Positions 1 to 9,592 of a stretch of DNA of 47,699 nt are shown here, piece by piece. The first letter of the stretch is position 1. Every line of letters starts with the position of its first letter. This DNA comes from Bacteroidota bacterium (GTDB lineage: Bacteria; Bacteroidota; Bacteroidia; JABEUT01). Position numbers and translations under genes: made by a program. The stretch spans positions 1 through 47,699 of the forward strand of contig JABDCA010000021.1 of the NCBI GenBank assembly GCA_013288345.1, given 5' to 3'. A model generated the notes under the pieces. The model was not told the DNA's origin, made no database searches, and saw only the letters and a program-made list of their open reading frames with translations.

Positions 1-3000
1 GTTAATAATATTCTTTCTTTCTCCAATGCGCATTGCCCTACCAATCCTTCTCCCATGGCAAATTCATTCGATACATCTTTTCTTTTCCTGAATGCAAATG
101 CTGCAATAAGCTTGAGTTTAGAATCGAGAATATTCTCCTTAGGTTCCATTATATAGAACAAACCATGTTGGGCATTTACAACCTGTGCTAACTCAGAAAG
201 GATACGCTTGGTAACGGTATTCAATTCCTTCTGGCCCTGTAACATCTGTGTAAACTTTGCAAGATTAGATTTTAACCAGTCCTGCTCCTGGTTTCTCAAT
301 GTTGTTGCTTTCAGGTTCGCTATCATCTGATTAATGGTATCCTTCAAGGCTTCTACCTCACCCTTAGCTTCTACACCAATTGTCCGGGTAAGGTCACCTT
401 TTGTAACCGCAGATGCCACCTCGGAAATAGCACGTACCTGTGTGGTAAGGTTTTCTGCAAGCTGATTCACATTCTCTGTAAGGTTTTTCCAGGTTCCTGA
501 AGCGCCCGGTACATTTGCCTGGCCACCCAGTTTTCCTTCTGCACCCACCTCACGTGCCACTGTAGTAACCTGATCGGAGAAGATAGCCAGTGTATCTATC
601 ATCTCATTTATTGTATCTGTTAACTGTGCAACCTCGCCTTTAGCATCAATAGATAGTTTTTGCCTTAAGTTACCTTTAGCAACCGAGGTCACAACTTTTG
701 CAATACCCCGCACCTGGCCTGTTAAGTTCGATGCCATAAGGTTAACACTATCCGTTAAGTCTTTCCAGGTTCCTGCAACACCTTTTACCTGCGCCTGACC
801 ACCCAATTTTCCATCGGTACCTACCTCACGGGCCACACGTGTTACCTCCGATGCAAATGAGTTGAGCTGCTCCACCATGGTATTAATGGTGTTCTTAAGT
901 CCTAATATTTCTCCTTTTACGTCTACAGTAATTAATTTCGAAAGGTCACCACTTGCCACAGCTTTTGTCACTTCGGCAATATTACGCACCTGTGCTGTAA
1001 GGTTACCCGCCATCTGATTCACACTATCCGTTAAGTCTTTCCAGGTTCCACCTACACCGGGCACAAAGGCCTGTCCACCTAGTTTACCATCGGTACCAAC
1101 CTCACGGGCCATACGTGTTACCTCAGATGCAAAAGCCCTGAGCTGATCCACCATGGTATTAATGGTTTCTTTAAGCTGCAATATTTCGCCGCGTACGTCC
1201 ACCGTAATCTTTTTCGACATATCGCCGTTTGCCACGGCAATCGTCACCTCGGCAATGTTACGCACCTGTGCTGTAAGGTTACCCGCCATCTGGTTCACAC
1301 TATCCGTTAAGTCTTTCCACGTTCCGGCAACACCAAGTACGTTCGCCTGTCCACCCAGTTTTCCTTCTGTACCTACCTCACGCGCCACACGTGTTACCTC
1401 AGATGCAAAAGCCCTGAGCTGATCCACCATTGTATTTAAGGTTTCTTTAAGTTGCAATATTTCGCCTCGTACGTCTACTGTAATTTTCTTTGACATATCA
1501 CCGTTTGCTACAGCAATAGCCACATCGGCAATATTACGCACCTGTGCTGTAAGATTACCCGCCATTTGGTTCACACTATCCGTTAAGTCTTTCCAGGTTC
1601 CACCTACACCTCTTACCTGTGCCTGGCCACCCAATTTTCCTTCTGTACCTACTTCACGCGCTACACGTGTTACTTCCGATGCAAATGAGTTAAGCTGATC
1701 CACCATGGTATTAATGGTGTTTTTAAGCTCTAATATTTCTCCTTTAACGTCTACTGTAATTTTTTTAGATAAGTCACCTTTTGCAACCGCTGTTGTTACA
1801 TCGGCAATATTCCGCACCTGACCCGTTAAGTTAGATGCCATTTGATTCACACTATCCGTTAAGTCTTTCCAGGTTCCACCTACACCTTTTACCTGTGCCT
1901 GGCCACCCAATTTTCCCTCTGTACCTACTTCACGTGCCACACGTGTTACCTCTGACGAGAATGAGTTAAGCTGATCCACCATGGTATTAATGGTTTTCTT
2001 AAGCTCCAATATTTCTCCTTTTACGTCTACTGTAATCTGTCTTGATAAGTCGCCTTTTGCTACCGCTGTAGTAACCTCTGCAATATTCCGCACCTGGCCT
2101 GTTAAGTTAGATGCCATTTGATTCACACTATCTGTCAAATCTTTCCATGTTCCACCAACGCCTTTTACCTGTGCCTGGCCACCAAGCTTTCCTTCTGTAC
2201 CTACCTCTCTCGCCACACGTGTTACCTCTGATGAGAATGAGTTAAGCTGATCCACCATGGTATTGATGGTTTTCTTTAACTCTAATATTTCTCCTTCAAC
2301 AGTAACCGTAATTTTCTTAGAAAGGTCACCATTCGCAACCGCTGTAGTAACCTCTGCAATGTTACGCACCTGTGCTGTAAGATTACCCGCCATTTGGTTC
2401 ACACTATCTGTCAAATCCTTCCATGTTCCGCCAACGCCCTTCACCTTAGCCTGGCCACCTAATTTTCCTTCCGAACCTACCTCACGCGCTACACGCGTTA
2501 CCTCAGCACCGAATGAGTTAAGCTGATCCACCATGGTGTTAATGGTGTTCTTTAACTCCAATATTTCACCTTCTACGTTAACAGTAATTTTTTTAGATAA
2601 GTCGCCCTTAGCAACTGCCGTAGTAACCTCTGCAATATTACGCACCTGCGCTGTAAGGTTACTCGCCATTTGGTTCACACTATCCGTTAAATCTTTCCAT
2701 ACACCACCAACACCCCGCACTTTAGCCTGTCCGCCAAGTTTTCCTTCCGAACCTACCTCACGTGCTACACGAGTCACCTCCGAACCGAATGAGTTAAGCT
2801 GATCCACCATGGTATTAATGGTGTTCTTTAATTCCAATATTTCACCACGTACGTCAACCGTAATCTTTTTAGATAAGTCGCCTTTTGCCACGGCTGTTGT
2901 TACATCGGCAATGTTACGCACCTGGCCCGTAAGGTTACTCGCCATCTGGTTCACACTATCCGTTAAGTCTTTCCATGTTCCGCCAACGCCTTTTACCTGT

Positions 3001-3812
3001 GCCTGGCCACCAAGCTTTCCTTCTGTACCTACCTCACGCGCTACCCGAGTCACCTCCGAAGCAAATGAGTTAAGCTGATCCACCATGGTATTAATGGTGT
3101 TCTTTAATTCCAATATTTCTCCTTTTACGTCTACCGTAATTTTTTTAGATAAGTCACCTTTTGCTACCGCTGTTGTTACATCGGCAATGTTACGCACCTG
3201 GCCTGTAAGGTTACTCGCCATCTGGTTCACACTATCTGTAAGGTCCTTCCAAACACCGGCTACACCTTTTACTTTTGCCTGGCCACCCAGTTTACCTGCT
3301 GTTCCTACCTCTAACGCTACACGTGTTACCTCCATCGAAAACAGGTTAAGCTGCTTCACCATCCCATTCACCTCTTTCGCAATCCTCAAAAACTCACCTT
3401 CTAACTGGTGGTCTTCAATCTTTAAGGGCATTTCCTGGGTTAGATTACCCTTTGCAACAGAGGTTATAACGTGCGCTATTTCAATAGTTGGATACACAAG
3501 ATCAGCAATAAGCGTATTTACTGAATCTACACATGAGCCCCATGAGCCCCTTGCTCCGTCAATTTCTACCCGTTGGTTCAGTTTACCCTGTTTACCAATA
3601 CTATTACCCACTTTTTCAAACTCAACTACCATCTTTTCATTCATCTCAATAATTTCATTGAGCGAATCGCATATTTTACCTTTTATACCTATCTGGTCAG
3701 CGGGAAGCCTGACAGAAAAATCACCATTTTTGACTTTTAGAAGCGTGCTAAATAGTTCATGGTCAGTTATTTCATCACCGCTTTTTGGGGGTTTTGCAGT
3801 CTTCGTTTTCAT
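1..3812 (-). CDS. Poly-HAMP / GAF sensor histidine kinase, C-terminus cut by window edge
   Basis: About 1270 codons are present and the frame is still open at position 1. The ATG at 3812-3810 is the first Met after an in-frame TAA at 3836-3834, so the start is well fixed. An N-terminal segment of about 60 residues and one diverged module lead into about twelve 92-residue HAMP modules, each with a conserved TMVDQLN and [12 protein letters not shown] stretch. They are followed by a GAF domain that runs off the window. No membrane segment or signal peptide is visible, so the part seen looks cytoplasmic. In related proteins HAMP arrays plus GAF are followed by HisKA, HATPase_c and often receiver domains (hybrid kinases resembling fungal Nik1/Os-1 HAMP arrays); that part lies outside the window, so kinase activity is inferred. 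The gene diverges from a LytTR regulator and has a phased operator promoter at 3953-4020. Confidence 0.88.
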   Translation of the reverse strand, partial: MKTKTAKPPKSGDEITDHELFSTLLKVKNGDFSVRLPADQIGIKGKICDSLNEIIEMNEKMVVEFEKVGNSIGKQGKLNQRVEIDGARGSWGSCVDSVNTLIADLVYPTIEIAHVITSVAKGNLTQEMPLKIEDHQLEGEFLRIAKEVNGMVKQLNLFSMEVTRVALEVGTAGKLGGQAKVKGVAGVWKDLTDSVNQMASNLTGQVRNIADVTTAVAKGDLSKKITVDVKGEILELKNTINTMVDQLNSFASEVTRVAREVGTEGKLGGQAQVKGVGGTWKDLTDSVNQMASNLTGQVRNIADVTTAVAKGDLSKKITVDVRGEILELKNTINTMVDQLNSFGSEVTRVAREVGSEGKLGGQAKVRGVGGVWKDLTDSVNQMASNLTAQVRNIAEVTTAVAKGDLSKKITVNVEGEILELKNTINTMVDQLNSFGAEVTRVAREVGSEGKLGGQAKVKGVGGTWKDLTDSVNQMAGNLTAQVRNIAEVTTAVANGDLSKKITVTVEGEILELKKTINTMVDQLNSFSSEVTRVAREVGTEGKLGGQAQVKGVGGTWKDLTDSVNQMASNLTGQVRNIAEVTTAVAKGDLSRQITVDVKGEILELKKTINTMVDQLNSFSSEVTRVAREVGTEGKLGGQAQVKGVGGTWKDLTDSVNQMASNLTGQVRNIADVTTAVAKGDLSKKITVDVKGEILELKNTINTMVDQLNSFASEVTRVAREVGTEGKLGGQAQVRGVGGTWKDLTDSVNQMAGNLTAQVRNIADVAIAVANGDMSKKITVDVRGEILQLKETLNTMVDQLRAFASEVTRVAREVGTEGKLGGQANVLGVAGTWKDLTDSVNQMAGNLTAQVRNIAEVTIAVANGDMSKKITVDVRGEILQLKETINTMVDQLRAFASEVTRMAREVGTDGKLGGQAFVPGVGGTWKDLTDSVNQMAGNLTAQVRNIAEVTKAVASGDLSKLITVDVKGEILGLKNTINTMVEQLNSFASEVTRVAREVGTDGKLGGQAQVKGVAGTWKDLTDSVNLMASNLTGQVRGIAKVVTSVAKGNLRQKLSIDAKGEVAQLTDTINEMIDTLAIFSDQVTTVAREVGAEGKLGGQANVPGASGTWKNLTENVNQLAENLTTQVRAISEVASAVTKGDLTRTIGVEAKGEVEALKDTINQMIANLKATTLRNQEQDWLKSNLAKFTQMLQGQKELNTVTKRILSELAQVVNAQHGLFYIMEPKENILDSKLKLIAAFAFRKRKDVSNEFAMGEGLVGQCALEKERILL
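324..3636 (-). repeat. 276-bp tandem repeat array encoding HAMP modules
   Basis: The codon for Met in the MVDQLN motif (CAT on the + strand) recurs at 324, 600, 876, 1152, 1428, 1704, 1980, 2256, 2532, 2808, 3084 and 3360. These are eleven intervals of exactly 276 bp with no indel. A further diverged copy is at 3630, 270 bp away. Central copies are highly similar at DNA level, while the outer ones are diverged. Each unit is 92 codons, the length of Nik1-type HAMP repeats. Confidence 0.95.
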
Positions 3813-3952
3813 GAGTATATGTATTTGTATGTATTAAACTAATCTGAGCAATAACCGATTCTTTAAAACTCAAAAGACAAACCTCCTAAGCATCATCGAC
3901 TTAGAATAGAAATCATTTTTTTCTTAAAAACGCAATTTGAACTCTTGATATG

Positions 3953-4041
3953 TAAGTTTACGTTACAAAGATTTTAAGGATATGATTTTTCGGCGAACAT
4001 GGTAAAATTATCGGTGAACAATTCCATATAATAGCCGAAAT
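3953..4041 (-). promoter_or_regulatory. Phased 9-mer operator and promoter of the poly-HAMP kinase (site A)
   Basis: The + strand carries CGGCGAACA at 3991-3999 and CGGTGAACA at 4012-4020, exactly 21 bp apart. A degenerate third copy, AGCCGAAAT, is in phase at 4033-4041. Read in the direction of the kinase gene these are TGTTCRCCG boxes. The candidate -7 (TAAACTTA, complement of 3960-3953) lies 30 bp from the proximal box, as at the other seven sites, but is the weakest -7 of the set. The boxes could also affect the divergent LytTR gene. Confidence 0.6.
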
Positions 4042-4110
4042 AAATAATATATTTTTTGTGTAACTTTTTTGTAGTATTGGCAGTAGAAATTAATATAAAA
4101 CCCCAATCAA

Positions 4111-4800
4111 ATGAACTGTATTATTGTAGACGACGACGACGCTTCAAGATCTGTTCTTACACAGATGGTTAAGCAAGTAGAGTACCTTACTATTATCAAG
4201 GCCTGCTCTAACCCATTAGAAGCTATGAACACCCTAAAGAATGAAAATCCGGATGTGATTTTTCTGGATATAGAAATGCCTGAAATGAGTGGAATGGAGA
4301 TGCTTAAGGCACTCGACAACAGGCCGCAGGTAATACTAATTACTTCGCACACAGAATATGCGCTTGATGCGTTTGATCTTAATGTGGTAGATTACATAGT
4401 AAAGCCTATTACCCTTCCGCGGTTTCTTAAAGCACTCTCTAAAGTAAAGGGCTCCGCAGAAACAAAAGAACAGTTCAGCATGAGCCGGGATTATTTTTTC
4501 ATAAAGAAAAATTCAGTGCTTAATAAAGTGCCTGTTAAAGATATTTTATGGATAGAAGCTCTTGGTGACTATATAACCATACATACTAAAGATGAGCGGT
4601 TTATTTTACACTCAACCCTTAAGTCGCTTGAGAACAAACTGAATGCAGGTAAATTTGTGCGTGTGCATCGTTCCTATATTGTTCAAATTGACAATGTAAA
4701 AAAAGTGGAAGACACTACCATTTATATAAATGATGAATCCATTCCTATTGGAGCCATTTATAAAGAAAATTTCATTAAACAGATAAATACGCTGCAATAG
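4111..4800 (+). CDS. LytTR-family response regulator (REC-LytTR)
   Basis: The 229-residue protein has an N-terminal receiver domain (about 1-115) with an acidic pocket at Asp7-Asp10, phosphoacceptor Asp53 in FLDIEMPEMSG, Thr78/Ser79 and Lys98 in VKP. The LytTR DNA-binding domain (about 125-225) includes the typical FVRVHRSYIV stretch. This is the AlgR/AgrA/LytR class, which usually binds 9-bp direct repeats separated by 12 bp. Its usual partner, a multi-TM LytS-type kinase, is not in the window; the divergent neighbour is a poly-HAMP kinase, so pairing is only suggested. The gene lacks the phased boxes in its own orientation; a TAnnTTTT-type -7 may lie at 4061-4068. It is the best local candidate to bind the eight phased operators, which is inference. 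Confidence 0.93.
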   Translation: MNCIIVDDDDASRSVLTQMVKQVEYLTIIKACSNPLEAMNTLKNENPDVIFLDIEMPEMSGMEMLKALDNRPQVILITSHTEYALDAFDLNVVDYIVKPITLPRFLKALSKVKGSAETKEQFSMSRDYFFIKKNSVLNKVPVKDILWIEALGDYITIHTKDERFILHSTLKSLENKLNAGKFVRVHRSYIVQIDNVKKVEDTTIYINDESIPIGAIYKENFIKQINTLQ

Positions 4801-4861
4801 AATAAGGAACGATAAATTCATTCCGGTTTTTATTATTTTAATAATCCCAACTAAAAGAAGA

Positions 4862-4885
4862 GGTCTGTATCTTATGATACAGACC
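4862..4885 (-). terminator. Hairpin terminator of the T9SS protein gene
   Basis: A perfect 10-bp stem (GGTCTGTATC at 4862-4871, GATACAGACC at 4876-4885) closes a 4-nt loop. On the minus strand it is followed by a pyrimidine- and T-rich tail. It lies 31 bp past the stop of the gene at 4917-7166, between convergent genes. Confidence 0.8.
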
Positions 4886-4916
4886 CCTCACAATTTATCC
4901 ATCAAGTCCTAACCTT

Positions 4917-7166
4917 TTACATCTTAACAAACTTTTTAACTACGATCATATTATCGTTGTACAACTTTATGAAATACTGTCCTCGTGCTAACCCATCAAC
5001 CGGGATAGAGGTTTCAGTATCCGTAGTTGTAAACGCACCCACTTTCTGGCCAAGCATATTAAAAATATCTACATAAAGCACACCAGTATTTCCGGTGCGA
5101 TTTTTTATGTAAAGGTTTTCAGATGCAGGGTTAGGGTAAATTTCAAAAGCGCTGTTCTTAACAATATCATCAATTCCTGTAACAGTACTTCTATCAAATA
5201 CTGCAAAAGGGCTCATAGAAGTAACACCAGTTCTTTGTATACTGAACATTCCACCTGCAACAGCGCTTGCTGTCATAGAATCGCCTATATCATCCCAACT
5301 GCCCGATACGTAGTGGGATATATAATCACCGGTATGGATAAAACCATTTACTTCTATTGCAGGAGACCAGGTTAAAGTCATATCTGCATTAAGTCCTGAT
5401 GTGATACTTGTTTGAAACAGCCAGGTTGAATTCACCATAGGCTGAGAAGCAGATAGCATTGCACCTGTTGTTCCCTGTGCGTAAACACCCGATGACACAT
5501 TTACACCAACCGTTCCGGTTGATGAGCCCGTGTTCAGTGTTATACTAGCAGGTGAATAATATGAAGCTGTACCTACAGGGAAATTGGCAGTTGATGAAAC
5601 CGTTGCATTCATTGTAAGGTAACCACCTGTGCCTGTAATTATATATGCATTACTATTTACACCAGTAATGGATCCTGATGCTGCAATTTGCAAATTACTG
5701 CTTCCTGTATTTACATGACCACCCATTAAGTTCAATGTTCCATTAATTACCAAATCAGAACCTAGTATTACAGAACCTGCTGCGCCAATGTTCACATTAA
5801 AATTATTAACTGCATTTCCGGGGTAACTAAAAGTAAGCGAGCCTGCAGTAGAATTAGATGCGGTAATAGAAATATTAGATGCGGAAGTAGCAAACACCAT
5901 TCCGCTACCTGATGCAGTGATATTTCCGTTTACAGAAAGGTTATGGCTATTGAGCACTAATGTTCCTGTTTCCAGGCTAATTGTGTCTACAACCATATCA
6001 TCACCTAATGTTACTGTATTTCCGTTTCCTACATTTAGTGCAAAATTACCGACACTGCTGCCCGATAAAGATATGGGCGCAGAAATTGAGGCACTGCCAT
6101 TTATAGCAAGACTTGATTTATCATTTACCACAAATGAGCCGGTACCGCTAAAACCTCCATTCAGGTTTAGTACTACTCCGTTTATATTAAGGTTACTTCC
6201 ACCGGAAAGAGCCATAGCTCCACTTACAGTAAGTGCCGATGCAAGAGTTACAGATTTACCGGATCCTACATTCAAAGTAAAGTTGTTCAGTAATTGATAT
6301 CCACTTGCAAAGGTAATTGATGAAGCAATCCCACCTGATGTATTAATTGCAAGGTTAGCATTGGCATCACCATTAAGGGTACCTGTTCCCGATACCTGAC
6401 CATTTAGGGTGAGATTATAACCATTGAGCATAAGCCCGCCACTTAATAGTTTAAGGGAATCATTCAAAGTTACATTTCCACCTAAGGTTATCATATTTGA
6501 TGCCGACACATTAATTGTTACATTCTTCAATCCTGAACCACTCAGCTCCATCCCGGCAGTTGTAGAGGATGTTGTATAGTTCACAGCATAGGAAGATGAG
6601 AGTCCCAATGTACCACCGTTGAGGGAAATAGAACCTCCATTTACATTGATAGAGGAATTACTACCCATTGTAAGACTTCCGCCCGTGGTAACATCTATGA
6701 TCCCCGTCAATGTAAGGGTATTATTTACCATTATAACTGCCGATGAGCTTAGGCTGGCAATGGAATTTGTAAATGCATTTGCAGTAACCGAGCCCGAAAA
6801 AGAAAAGGTGCTACCTGTACTAAGCATTACGTTATTCGCACTAATTGTACCACTACCAGAAATAGTACCCGAAGTAAGAATAAGTGAGTTGCCGGCTGAG
6901 GTAAGTGTACCATTTACACTTATTTGGGCCAATAAGCCATTAACTGTAATGGTACTATCCATTGTAACAGTTAACCCTGCACCTATTGTTACCTGGTCTC
7001 CTATACCTAACTTAAATGCTGGTGCTGAACCACCCCATGTAGCCGAACTGCTCCAGTTACCGGAAGCCACCGCGGTGTATGTTGCGCCAGATGCGATATT
7101 ACTGCCCAGCACTGCTGCCAGCAATATCAAGCCAATTTTTGTTGAGTTGAATAGATTAGTTTTCAT
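4917..7166 (-). CDS. Secreted beta-helical protein with T9SS type A sorting domain
   Basis: The 749-residue protein starts with a signal peptide (about 1-27, ending near SGA). A SGNWSSSATWGG segment, frequent at the N-terminus of Bacteroidota surface proteins, follows. About 450 residues of Gly/Ser/Asn-rich imperfect repeats of the form LTLNGxxxGTGTLN look like a right-handed beta-helix. The C-terminal 75 residues hold the type A sorting signal (FEIYPNPASENLYI ... GQYFIKLY). It should be exported by Sec, cross the outer membrane by T9SS and be attached or released. The ligand is unknown and no catalytic motif is visible. It stands alone, with promoter site B upstream and a hairpin terminator downstream. 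Confidence 0.88.
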   Translation of the reverse strand: MKTNLFNSTKIGLILLAAVLGSNIASGATYTAVASGNWSSSATWGGSAPAFKLGIGDQVTIGAGLTVTMDSTITVNGLLAQISVNGTLTSAGNSLILTSGTISGSGTISANNVMLSTGSTFSFSGSVTANAFTNSIASLSSSAVIMVNNTLTLTGIIDVTTGGSLTMGSNSSINVNGGSISLNGGTLGLSSSYAVNYTTSSTTAGMELSGSGLKNVTINVSASNMITLGGNVTLNDSLKLLSGGLMLNGYNLTLNGQVSGTGTLNGDANANLAINTSGGIASSITFASGYQLLNNFTLNVGSGKSVTLASALTVSGAMALSGGSNLNINGVVLNLNGGFSGTGSFVVNDKSSLAINGSASISAPISLSGSSVGNFALNVGNGNTVTLGDDMVVDTISLETGTLVLNSHNLSVNGNITASGSGMVFATSASNISITASNSTAGSLTFSYPGNAVNNFNVNIGAAGSVILGSDLVINGTLNLMGGHVNTGSSNLQIAASGSITGVNSNAYIITGTGGYLTMNATVSSTANFPVGTASYYSPASITLNTGSSTGTVGVNVSSGVYAQGTTGAMLSASQPMVNSTWLFQTSITSGLNADMTLTWSPAIEVNGFIHTGDYISHYVSGSWDDIGDSMTASAVAGGMFSIQRTGVTSMSPFAVFDRSTVTGIDDIVKNSAFEIYPNPASENLYIKNRTGNTGVLYVDIFNMLGQKVGAFTTTDTETSIPVDGLARGQYFIKLYNDNMIVVKKFVKM

Positions 7167-7207
7167 GATTTTATGTTTTTAAAGGTTTGTATTAATTAAT
7201 TTGAGAA

Positions 7208-7297
7208 CAAAACTATGTACGCCGTTTGCGGCTTTCCTTAAGTTTTCGTTGAACACAATTTTTTTCCAATTAAACCCATCAATTATATTCTTAAACT
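7208..7297 (-). promoter_or_regulatory. Phased 9-mer operator and promoter of the T9SS beta-helix gene (site B)
   Basis: On the + strand CGTTGAACA (7247-7255), AATTAAACC (7268-7276) and TCTTAAACT (7289-7297) follow each other at exactly 21 bp. The -7 TAGTTTTG (complement of 7215-7208) lies 31 bp from the proximal box, and the start codon is at 7166. This is the only one of the eight sites with an exact TAnnTTTG. Confidence 0.72.
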
Positions 7298-7379
7298 GTG
7301 AGTCATGAATTTCCTTTTGAATTAATCACAGAATAAATTACATAATCTTCTCAACCGCATTAAGCGGTATTATTATTGT

Positions 7380-7447
7380 GGTACACCTCTTAAAATATTC
7401 ACTTTATCGAAAAAAAAGAAATATACTTTCTCATCACAATAGCTTTA
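7380..7447 (+). promoter_or_regulatory. Phased 9-mer operator and promoter of the coiled-coil lipoprotein (site C)
   Basis: GGTACACCT (7380-7388) and ACTTTATCG (7401-7409) are 21 bp apart. Then 30 bp lead to a -7 TAGCTTTA (7440-7447), 19 bp before the ATG at 7467. The orientation relative to the gene is the same as at all the other sites. Confidence 0.7.
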
Positions 7448-7466
7448 CAGCACTAAATCAAATAAA

Positions 7467-8312
7467 ATGAAAACACTAGCATACCTCGCAATCGCAGTTC
7501 TTATCATAGAAGGCTGCAACAACAAACAAGAACAGCAAATCAAATCTTTAAGCGCACAGGATTCCACATTAATGCGTGAATCAGGGAAGAAAGATTCTAC
7601 TATCCTCGCTTATGTAAAGTCCATGAATGATATTCAGGATAACCTGGATAGTATTAAAGCCTCTGAAAAAATACTATCAATAGGCGCCTTCGGCTCCGAA
7701 ACTAAACCTAATGCTGTTCAGGATTTAAAAAACATAAATGCTCAATTACTCAGATACCATAAGGAGATATATTCTCTTGAAAACAAACTAAGATCAATTG
7801 ACAGTAAGAATAAAGAAATTCAAAAAATGGAAACACACCTTGCTCAGGAGCTTGCAGAAAAGGATTCCGGAATTGCTGTTTTACAGAAGAGGATTGCAGG
7901 AATGAATGATTCCCTCCGAACGGTTATGGATCAATTTAATGATAGCATGGTTGTTATTAACAGGCAAAAAGGTACAATAAATAATATGACAACAGAGATA
8001 CATACTGTTTATTATGCCATAGGAACTGTTAAAGAATTTAAAAAGAATGGTGTAATTACCAGAGAAGGTGGGCTTGCAGGCATAGGTAGAAGTACTGAAA
8101 TGAAGCAGGATTTCAACACTAATTATTTTACCAAAGATGATATGACGAAGTTAAATGTTCTGCCACTGAACAGTAAGTTTGAAAAAATAGTGACCAATCA
8201 TCCTAAGGAATCGTACATAATCACAAATAACGCTAAGGCCGATTCACTAATTATAAAAGACCCTGTAGCTTTTTGGAGTGCATCGAAATACCTGGTGGTA
8301 GTTGTAAAATAA
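7467..8312 (+). CDS. Coiled-coil lipoprotein of unknown function
   Basis: The 281-residue protein has a lipoprotein signal with acylated Cys17 in the lipobox IEGC. A long charged heptad-rich stretch (about residues 25-175) looks like a coiled coil. A compact C-terminal half ends in strands (SKYLVVVVK). It is probably a periplasmic-facing lipid-anchored protein; similar proteins in Bacteroidota are usually left hypothetical. It is a single-gene unit between promoter site C and the terminator at 8381-8409. I do not recognise a named family and infer no function. Confidence 0.78.
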   Translation: MKTLAYLAIAVLIIEGCNNKQEQQIKSLSAQDSTLMRESGKKDSTILAYVKSMNDIQDNLDSIKASEKILSIGAFGSETKPNAVQDLKNINAQLLRYHKEIYSLENKLRSIDSKNKEIQKMETHLAQELAEKDSGIAVLQKRIAGMNDSLRTVMDQFNDSMVVINRQKGTINNMTTEIHTVYYAIGTVKEFKKNGVITREGGLAGIGRSTEMKQDFNTNYFTKDDMTKLNVLPLNSKFEKIVTNHPKESYIITNNAKADSLIIKDPVAFWSASKYLVVVVK

Positions 8313-8380
8313 ATTATTATACAAAACACTCCATTAGGAAACAGTTGAAAGACACCTGCAGATTCTTATTAACATTCCCT

Positions 8381-8416
8381 GAACCCTCTTCAAAATACGA
8401 AGAGGGTTCTTTCTTT
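8381..8416 (+). terminator. Rho-independent terminator after the coiled-coil lipoprotein
   Basis: A perfect 11-bp stem (GAACCCTCTTC at 8381-8391, GAAGAGGGTTC at 8399-8409) has a 7-nt loop and is followed by TTTCTTT on the + strand. It lies about 70 bp after the stop at 8312, between convergent genes. Confidence 0.9.
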
Positions 8417-8435
8417 ATAAATTAAAGAAGAAGCC

Positions 8436-8675
8436 TTAATTCATAGTTCTTTGTTTTGTAAACTTAAACATGTTTACATACTCTTGAATTATTCCCCATG
8501 ATTCTTCATTGGAAGACATTAATAATGCAATAAGAGCAAGGCCTTCTTCGTGTGTGGAAGAACGATAATGAATTCCATCTTTATCAAGGCTTACAAATAC
8601 CAACATCTCTGCATCATTAATCAACTCATTAATTTGTTTTGGTTTTTGTTCTTTTTTCCCTGCTTTGGTTTTCAT
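8436..8675 (-). CDS. Small hypothetical protein downstream of NmrA-like gene
   Basis: The protein has 79 residues from the ATG at 8675; a TTG three bases upstream is a less likely start. It starts 6 bp after the stop of the oxidoreductase gene, so the two form an operon. The N-terminus is Lys-rich (KAGKKEQK) and is followed by a compact alpha/beta-looking domain without signal peptide or membrane segment, suggesting a soluble cytoplasmic protein. I recognise no family. Confidence 0.6.
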   Translation of the reverse strand: MKTKAGKKEQKPKQINELINDAEMLVFVSLDKDGIHYRSSTHEEGLALIALLMSSNEESWGIIQEYVNMFKFTKQRTMN

Positions 8676-8681
8676 CAAATT

Positions 8682-9308
8682 CTAAATATGAAATTCTAAT
8701 TCCATTCTGCTATGCAATGCCTGCATTACTGCTTTATCAAGTAAATGTGGAGCAAAGTTTTTCAATGGTATCTGACTTTCTCCAAGTGGGGTAGCCAAAA
8801 CCATATTTACTTGTTTATCTATCCTGCCAGATCTTGGATCCGGTTCAAGCTTAGCAGAATAAGCATATCCCCAATTAAGGTAACTCTCCCATTGAAAACG
8901 TTTTAGTGCCTCACGCTGAGCCCAGGCAACAGTTTTCCAAGAATCATAAAACTCCATAGTGTTTTCTACAGGGCGGTATACAGGGTGCCCTATAATTAAT
9001 AACCTATTCACTTTTGCCTTCTTAGTGCCATCTATAACAGAGTTTATGGCTTTTACATGCTCATTGGGATTTTCAGACATAGGCTCATGGATTCCTATAA
9101 CAGCATCATGCCCTTTCGCCATATTCTCCACATCATCTTTATTCATCATGTGGCCATATTCTACTTTAAGATCGGGATGTTTTATTGTTACCTTGCTTAT
9201 GTCATAAACAATTGCAGTAACGCTATACTTCCGTTTAAGTGCCTCTGCTATTAAAACATTGCCTGTTTTACTTGCTGCACCAAATAATAATACCTTCTGC
9301 TTAGCCAT
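8682..9308 (-). CDS. NmrA/SDR-like NAD(P)-binding protein
   Basis: The 208-residue protein begins with a Rossmann fold: LLFGAASKTGNVLIAEAL carries the GxxxxxG dinucleotide-binding loop, followed by the expected second strand VTAIVYD. This matches the atypical SDR / NAD(P)H-binding (PF13460-like) group, which includes redox sensors and flavin- or quinone-linked reductases. A classical YxxxK catalytic pair is not evident, so it may be a sensor or an atypical reductase. It leads a two-gene operon with the 79-residue protein and is preceded by phased operator site D. Confidence 0.78.
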   Translation of the reverse strand: MAKQKVLLFGAASKTGNVLIAEALKRKYSVTAIVYDISKVTIKHPDLKVEYGHMMNKDDVENMAKGHDAVIGIHEPMSENPNEHVKAINSVIDGTKKAKVNRLLIIGHPVYRPVENTMEFYDSWKTVAWAQREALKRFQWESYLNWGYAYSAKLEPDPRSGRIDKQVNMVLATPLGESQIPLKNFAPHLLDKAVMQALHSRMELEFHI

Positions 9309-9366
9309 AGAGTTAGTGTTTTTAAGTTTTGTATTATTTAAAATGACGTGATTATAAGTACTAGCC

Positions 9367-9456
9367 GCAAGATACTTAGGAAAGATATTTTCATTTTGAA
9401 TTATTCTATTAACCTCAGAAAAACCATAATGAACAAATGAAAATTATCGGTGAAAC
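9367..9456 (-). promoter_or_regulatory. Phased 9-mer operator and promoter of the NmrA-like operon (site D)
   Basis: On the + strand CTATTAACC (9406-9414), TAATGAACA (9427-9435) and CGGTGAAAC (9448-9456) are spaced 21 and 21 bp. A -7 TATCTTGC (complement of 9374-9367) lies 31 bp from the proximal box. The start codon is at 9308, giving a leader of about 50 nt. Confidence 0.65.
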
Positions 9457-9527
9457 TCATAAAGAACATTAAACCGGTATTTTCTAATGCAATTATCTAT
9501 GATCGAAATACCATTAACTTAAAAGAT

Positions 9528-9592
9528 AATCCTCCCTGGTTGCTCATTGCCAATGATAAGAAATAATGATATTAATTGGCCCAGGGAGGATT
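9528..9592 (-). ncRNA. Candidate structured RNA or terminator hairpin between siaC-like gene and NmrA operon
   Basis: A perfect 12-bp stem (AATCCTCCCTGG at 9528-9539, CCAGGGAGGATT at 9581-9592) encloses a second 6-bp stem (GCCAAT at 9549-9554, ATTGGC at 9575-9580). There is a 9-nt bulge on one side and a 20-nt loop. It lies about 145 bp past the stop of the SiaC gene. No clear T-tract follows on either strand; the best is ATCTTTTAAG on the minus strand. It could be a weak terminator or a stable RNA. The rest of the 9309-9737 spacer holds promoter site D and nothing else I can name. Confidence 0.45.

Noticed and set aside
1153-3837. Series of 89-residue + strand open frames repeated every 276 bp, and a 250-residue one at 3085-3837
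   Set aside because: They are the antisense shadow of the poly-HAMP gene; the minus-strand frame is continuous through all of them and encodes clear HAMP and GAF domains.
6619-7182. 187-residue + strand ORF
   Set aside because: Antisense to the N-terminal part of the beta-helical T9SS protein; no family features of its own.
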